This document shows, piece by piece, positions 3,847-6,294 of a DNA stretch of 6,294 nucleotides. This DNA comes from Methanobacteriota archaeon (GTDB lineage Archaea > Thermoplasmatota > Poseidoniia > Poseidoniales > Poseidoniaceae), in NCBI GenBank assembly GCA_002706615.1, contig PALS01000055.1, positions 20,368-26,661 on the forward strand, in the 5' to 3' direction. The notes beneath the pieces were generated by a model. It was not told where the DNA came from. It was given only the letters and a program-made list of their open reading frames with translations, and searched no databases. Positions within the stretch are counted from its first letter, which is position 1. Each line of letters opens with the position of its first letter. Both the position numbers and the translations under genes were made by a program.

Positions 3847-4809
3847 CTATGTGTTGATTTCTTCATTAACTTGCAATAATTTCTGCAATCCGATTTCAAT
3901 CGATGTATTTGGGGCCCAACCAATCGTGTTTCTCAACAAAGAGCAATCGGGGCGTCTCCAATCGGGGTCTCCACTCAACCGATTTGAGTACTCAAATTCT
4001 GGTTTTACATCCAGTATTTTGGCCATCATATTGGCCAACTCAAGAATTGTAACGGTTTCTTCTGAACCCAAATTCATGACGACGGGTAGTTGGTTTTCAA
4101 ACTTCATAATTTCAATTAGTGCATCAATCGCATCTTCGATCCAAGTGAAAGTCCTTGATTGACTACCATCTCCTTCAATCGGAATTGAATGACCATTCAT
4201 TAACGCATTTTGGAAATTGGGAATCACTCTTCCTCTCCCTTGCAATGTGGGATCCATGTTACTCCCATATACATTGAACAATCGAATTGCACAGGCATCT
4301 ACACCTCCTTCAAATGCAGCTCGAATAATCTCTTCACCCAACACTTTCGCTGAACTGTATGGGCTTTTGTCGGACAACAATATGTGCAATGCTGGATGAG
4401 TCTCTTTCATCGATTGCAGAAATGTCGAGTCCCCGGCTGAACCGTACGTCTCACTTGAGGAAGTATAAACCAATCTACAGTCATTCAATTCAGCCAATTT
4501 TGTCATTAGCTCAGTACCATGAACATTTGGATGAATCACCATCATGGGGTGCTCTCGGAACAAACGAGGCGCCGCTATCGAAGCAAGGTGGTAAATTCCA
4601 TCCAAGGGAGGCAGGTCATCGATATCTAAGTCTGAAATATTCTTCTCAATCAGCCTAACCGATGAAGATGAGGCCCCTGGTACACTTGTCAAGTGATTGT
4701 CAACTACGATAACATGATGACCATTAGAAACCAATTTGTTGACCAGATGCTGGCCAATAAATCCACTACCTCCGGTCACAAGAAATGTCTTCACACTATT
4801 TTCATGCAT
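3847..4809 (-). CDS. NAD-dependent sugar-nucleotide epimerase/dehydratase (extended SDR)
   Basis: A 320-aa protein, a normal length for extended short-chain dehydrogenases acting on nucleotide sugars. The NAD-binding motif GGSGFIG lies at 13-19 after a beta strand, Asp37 ends beta-2, and the active site shows TSSSE-TYG (117-123; Glu120) and Y151-x3-K155. RLFNVYGSNMDP follows, then the substrate region RGRVIPNF and the late motif GDPDWRRPD (280-288). Glu after TSS and the GDPxxRRPD ending resemble UDP-glucuronate decarboxylase or GDP-mannose 4,6-dehydratase more than UDP-galactose 4-epimerase, but the exact substrate cannot be read from sequence. I chose the ATG at 4809, 6 nt after GGAGGTGA; the in-frame GTG at 4812 is only 3 nt from it. 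It overlaps the radical SAM gene by 8 bp, so the two are coupled and probably serve cell-surface glycan synthesis. Confidence 0.93.
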   Translation of the reverse strand: MHENSVKTFLVTGGSGFIGQHLVNKLVSNGHHVIVVDNHLTSVPGASSSSVRLIEKNISDLDIDDLPPLDGIYHLASIAAPRLFREHPMMVIHPNVHGTELMTKLAELNDCRLVYTSSSETYGSAGDSTFLQSMKETHPALHILLSDKSPYSSAKVLGEEIIRAAFEGGVDACAIRLFNVYGSNMDPTLQGRGRVIPNFQNALMNGHSIPIEGDGSQSRTFTWIEDAIDALIEIMKFENQLPVVMNLGSEETVTILELANMMAKILDVKPEFEYSNRLSGDPDWRRPDCSLLRNTIGWAPNTSIEIGLQKLLQVNEEINT

Positions 4810-6294
4810 CACCCTTCACCTCCCATTCACCATATGCCAATTGCCATGACTCACTCACAGTTTCAGGAGATACATCCATTCCAATTCGTTCGGATCTTTC
4901 TTTGAAGGAATCGCTCAGGAAATGGCCACAAAATCTGCAATAATCCTTCATCATCTCAAGGAATTCCCATGGGTGCTCAGGTATCTTTTCAAATCCATGG
5001 CCGAGATTCATGATTCTCTCCATGCCGCCGGCGATTGCGCAGTGGAAGTAGCCGTAGGGCGTTAACCCAATTCCGGAATCCTGTGTAATATAACACCCCT
5101 TTGTAAAGTCCTCTCCTCGCCATTGGGGCAAGTCAATTGGGGCTAAATTGAATGGTTCAAAGTGAATCGTATCCATCTCTCTATCAAGCTTGTATGAATT
5201 CTCATATCTCCAATGTTCCGGAATACTCATTATATTATTCTGTACCTTCCTACTTACGCCATTTGTGATGACTTTCAAATCTGTATCAGGGCTGTGTTCC
5301 ATGAACCAATCGTCGAGCATTGTTACAATTTCTACAAAGTTGGGATGTAATGTTGGTTCACCCCCGAGGATGTGTAAAGCCTCCCATTTCATTCCTTTCT
5401 GTTTAGATTCATCTAGGAACTCTTGAATCATCTCAATTGGCATATGTTGCCCACTGGGGGCCTGTGCGCTGGAGCGACTACAACCTGCACAGGTAAGGTT
5501 GCAAAAGTAGGTGATGTCGATCTCCAACTTTCGCATATTTGGAATGTAAGTTGTTGGCCTCAAATCGTCACTATCTTCGGCCCCAACTGTCATATCTGCA
5601 TTATACACAGACATATTTTGGATCTCAAAAACCGTTTCATTATTCACATCACGATAAATTGAATCGTGATTGTTTCCGGTGAAAATTGACAAGCGTTGAC
5701 CCCTGATTGAGAACGGTGTGTTGCTTTTGTTCGAAACTACATCAGACTCTCCGAAATACATACCCAGTGGCTGTCTGGCTAGGTATGTCGGGGAGGCAAC
5801 CGCATCGTACTCTGGCGTAACTTCTTGTAACTGTGAAACAATCAATGAATCGAACAGAATCTCCTTTTCTGAAAGAGAAACGATCATCGGATTTTCATGC
5901 GTGCAAATTTCATCTAACGCTTCTTTCACAAATGAATCATCAATCGATGCAAAGCGACGCCTCACCAAAGTAAATCGTTCGTCAAATTCTTCAACAAGGG
6001 AACCGAGCCATCGCTGATTTTTTGCAGTTGAACAGTTGTCAAAAATCACCACTCCCCATTCCTCACAATCTTGGATATACAGGCTCCTTAAACAGGCTCT
6101 CGCCCAATGTGGCGACCAATCTTCAATGGTCACGCTAAAGATAATTTCTTCATTTCTCGGAGTATATTTCCAAGCAGTTTTTTTATCAATCAAATCCCAT
6201 TCATTCCTCTGTTCATCGGGAATGTTATTTTGTTCCACCAGATCCAATACTCGATCATAATAACACAAATCCTTCTTCAACACATTCGGGGGGT
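4802..6294 (-). CDS. Glycosyltransferase-2-like / radical SAM fusion protein, 5' end probably outside window
   Basis: Residues are numbered from the GTG at 6283 (493 aa). Residues 46-175 follow the GT2 (GT-A fold) pattern: FSVTIEDWSPHWARACLRSL, VVIFDNCST, then the strand MIVSL. The place of the metal-binding DxD is SEKE, so the transferase site looks degenerate. From 251 comes a radical SAM domain with CNLTCAGC (261-268, CX3CX2C for the 4Fe-4S cluster) and GGEP (307-310). The C-terminus has further cysteines: C397, C415 (LTPYGYFHCAIAGG) and CRFC (449-452), SPASM/twitch-like, probably binding a second cluster. The frame is open to the right edge and no ribosome-binding site is visible before the GTG at 6283, so the true start is probably beyond the window. 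The product is probably cytosolic and modifies a sugar or a glycan-linked substrate; that role is inference from the fused domain and the sugar-nucleotide enzyme next door. Confidence 0.9.
   Translation of the reverse strand, partial: PPNVLKKDLCYYDRVLDLVEQNNIPDEQRNEWDLIDKKTAWKYTPRNEEIIFSVTIEDWSPHWARACLRSLYIQDCEEWGVVIFDNCSTAKNQRWLGSLVEEFDERFTLVRRRFASIDDSFVKEALDEICTHENPMIVSLSEKEILFDSLIVSQLQEVTPEYDAVASPTYLARQPLGMYFGESDVVSNKSNTPFSIRGQRLSIFTGNNHDSIYRDVNNETVFEIQNMSVYNADMTVGAEDSDDLRPTTYIPNMRKLEIDITYFCNLTCAGCSRSSAQAPSGQHMPIEMIQEFLDESKQKGMKWEALHILGGEPTLHPNFVEIVTMLDDWFMEHSPDTDLKVITNGVSRKVQNNIMSIPEHWRYENSYKLDREMDTIHFEPFNLAPIDLPQWRGEDFTKGCYITQDSGIGLTPYGYFHCAIAGGMERIMNLGHGFEKIPEHPWEFLEMMKDYCRFCGHFLSDSFKERSERIGMDVSPETVSESWQLAYGEWEVKGDA

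Noticed and set aside
3573..3857. 94-codon plus-strand reading frame
   Set aside because: It runs through the tRNA-like sequence, has no ribosome-binding site, and its product looks like translated T arm and intergenic DNA.
4810..4812. GTG at 4812 as epimerase start
   Set aside because: Too close to GGAGGTGA (3 nt); the next codon, ATG at 4809, has better spacing.

Overview
The window looks archaeal. The best evidence is a tRNA-Arg with a GCG anticodon, the archaeal way to read CGY codons (bacteria normally use ACG). Supporting signs are ribosome-binding sites of the GAGGTGAT / GGTGAT type placed 3 nt before ATG, one tRNA without an encoded CCA, and tightly overlapping ATGA gene junctions. 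A marine planktonic euryarchaeon would fit, but that is a guess; the archaeal call itself is moderately firm.

Left part (1-3254, all minus strand, AT-rich). Read 5' to 3', this is one compact unit: a 50-codon Arg/His-rich small ORF (3254-3102), about 100 nt holding two hairpins, tRNA-Arg(UCG), tRNA-Arg(GCG), then five protein genes. The proteins are a small GNAT-like protein with a Cys-rich tail (2818-2378), a 254-aa unknown (2381-1617), a 66-aa acidic peptide (1607-1407), a papain/C39-like cysteine peptidase (1410-865), and a Rossmann/methyltransferase-like protein that runs off the left edge (851-1). The protein genes overlap by 4 bp or are 9-13 bp apart. Only 21 nt separate the tRNA 3' end from the first protein start, so tRNAs and proteins are probably cotranscribed. 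I cannot name a known system with this content. It is the best candidate here for an undescribed one, possibly a tRNA-Arg-linked or peptide-processing cassette.

Middle part (3255-3846). A very AT-rich stretch of about 210 bp lies between the divergent starts of the minus-strand unit and a 51-codon plus-strand ORF (3469-3624). The stop codon of that ORF overlaps a 65-nt tRNA-shaped sequence (3616-3680) whose T arm is perfect but whose D and anticodon loops are too short to work. After it come about 165 bp with no gene that I can support.

Right part (3847-6294, minus strand, more balanced base composition). Two coupled genes of surface-sugar type: a long protein with a glycosyltransferase-2-like N-terminal domain fused to a radical SAM domain (5' end probably outside the window), overlapping by 8 bp an extended-SDR NAD-dependent sugar-nucleotide epimerase/dehydratase/decarboxylase. 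They probably belong to a cell-surface polysaccharide or glycoconjugate locus that continues to the right.
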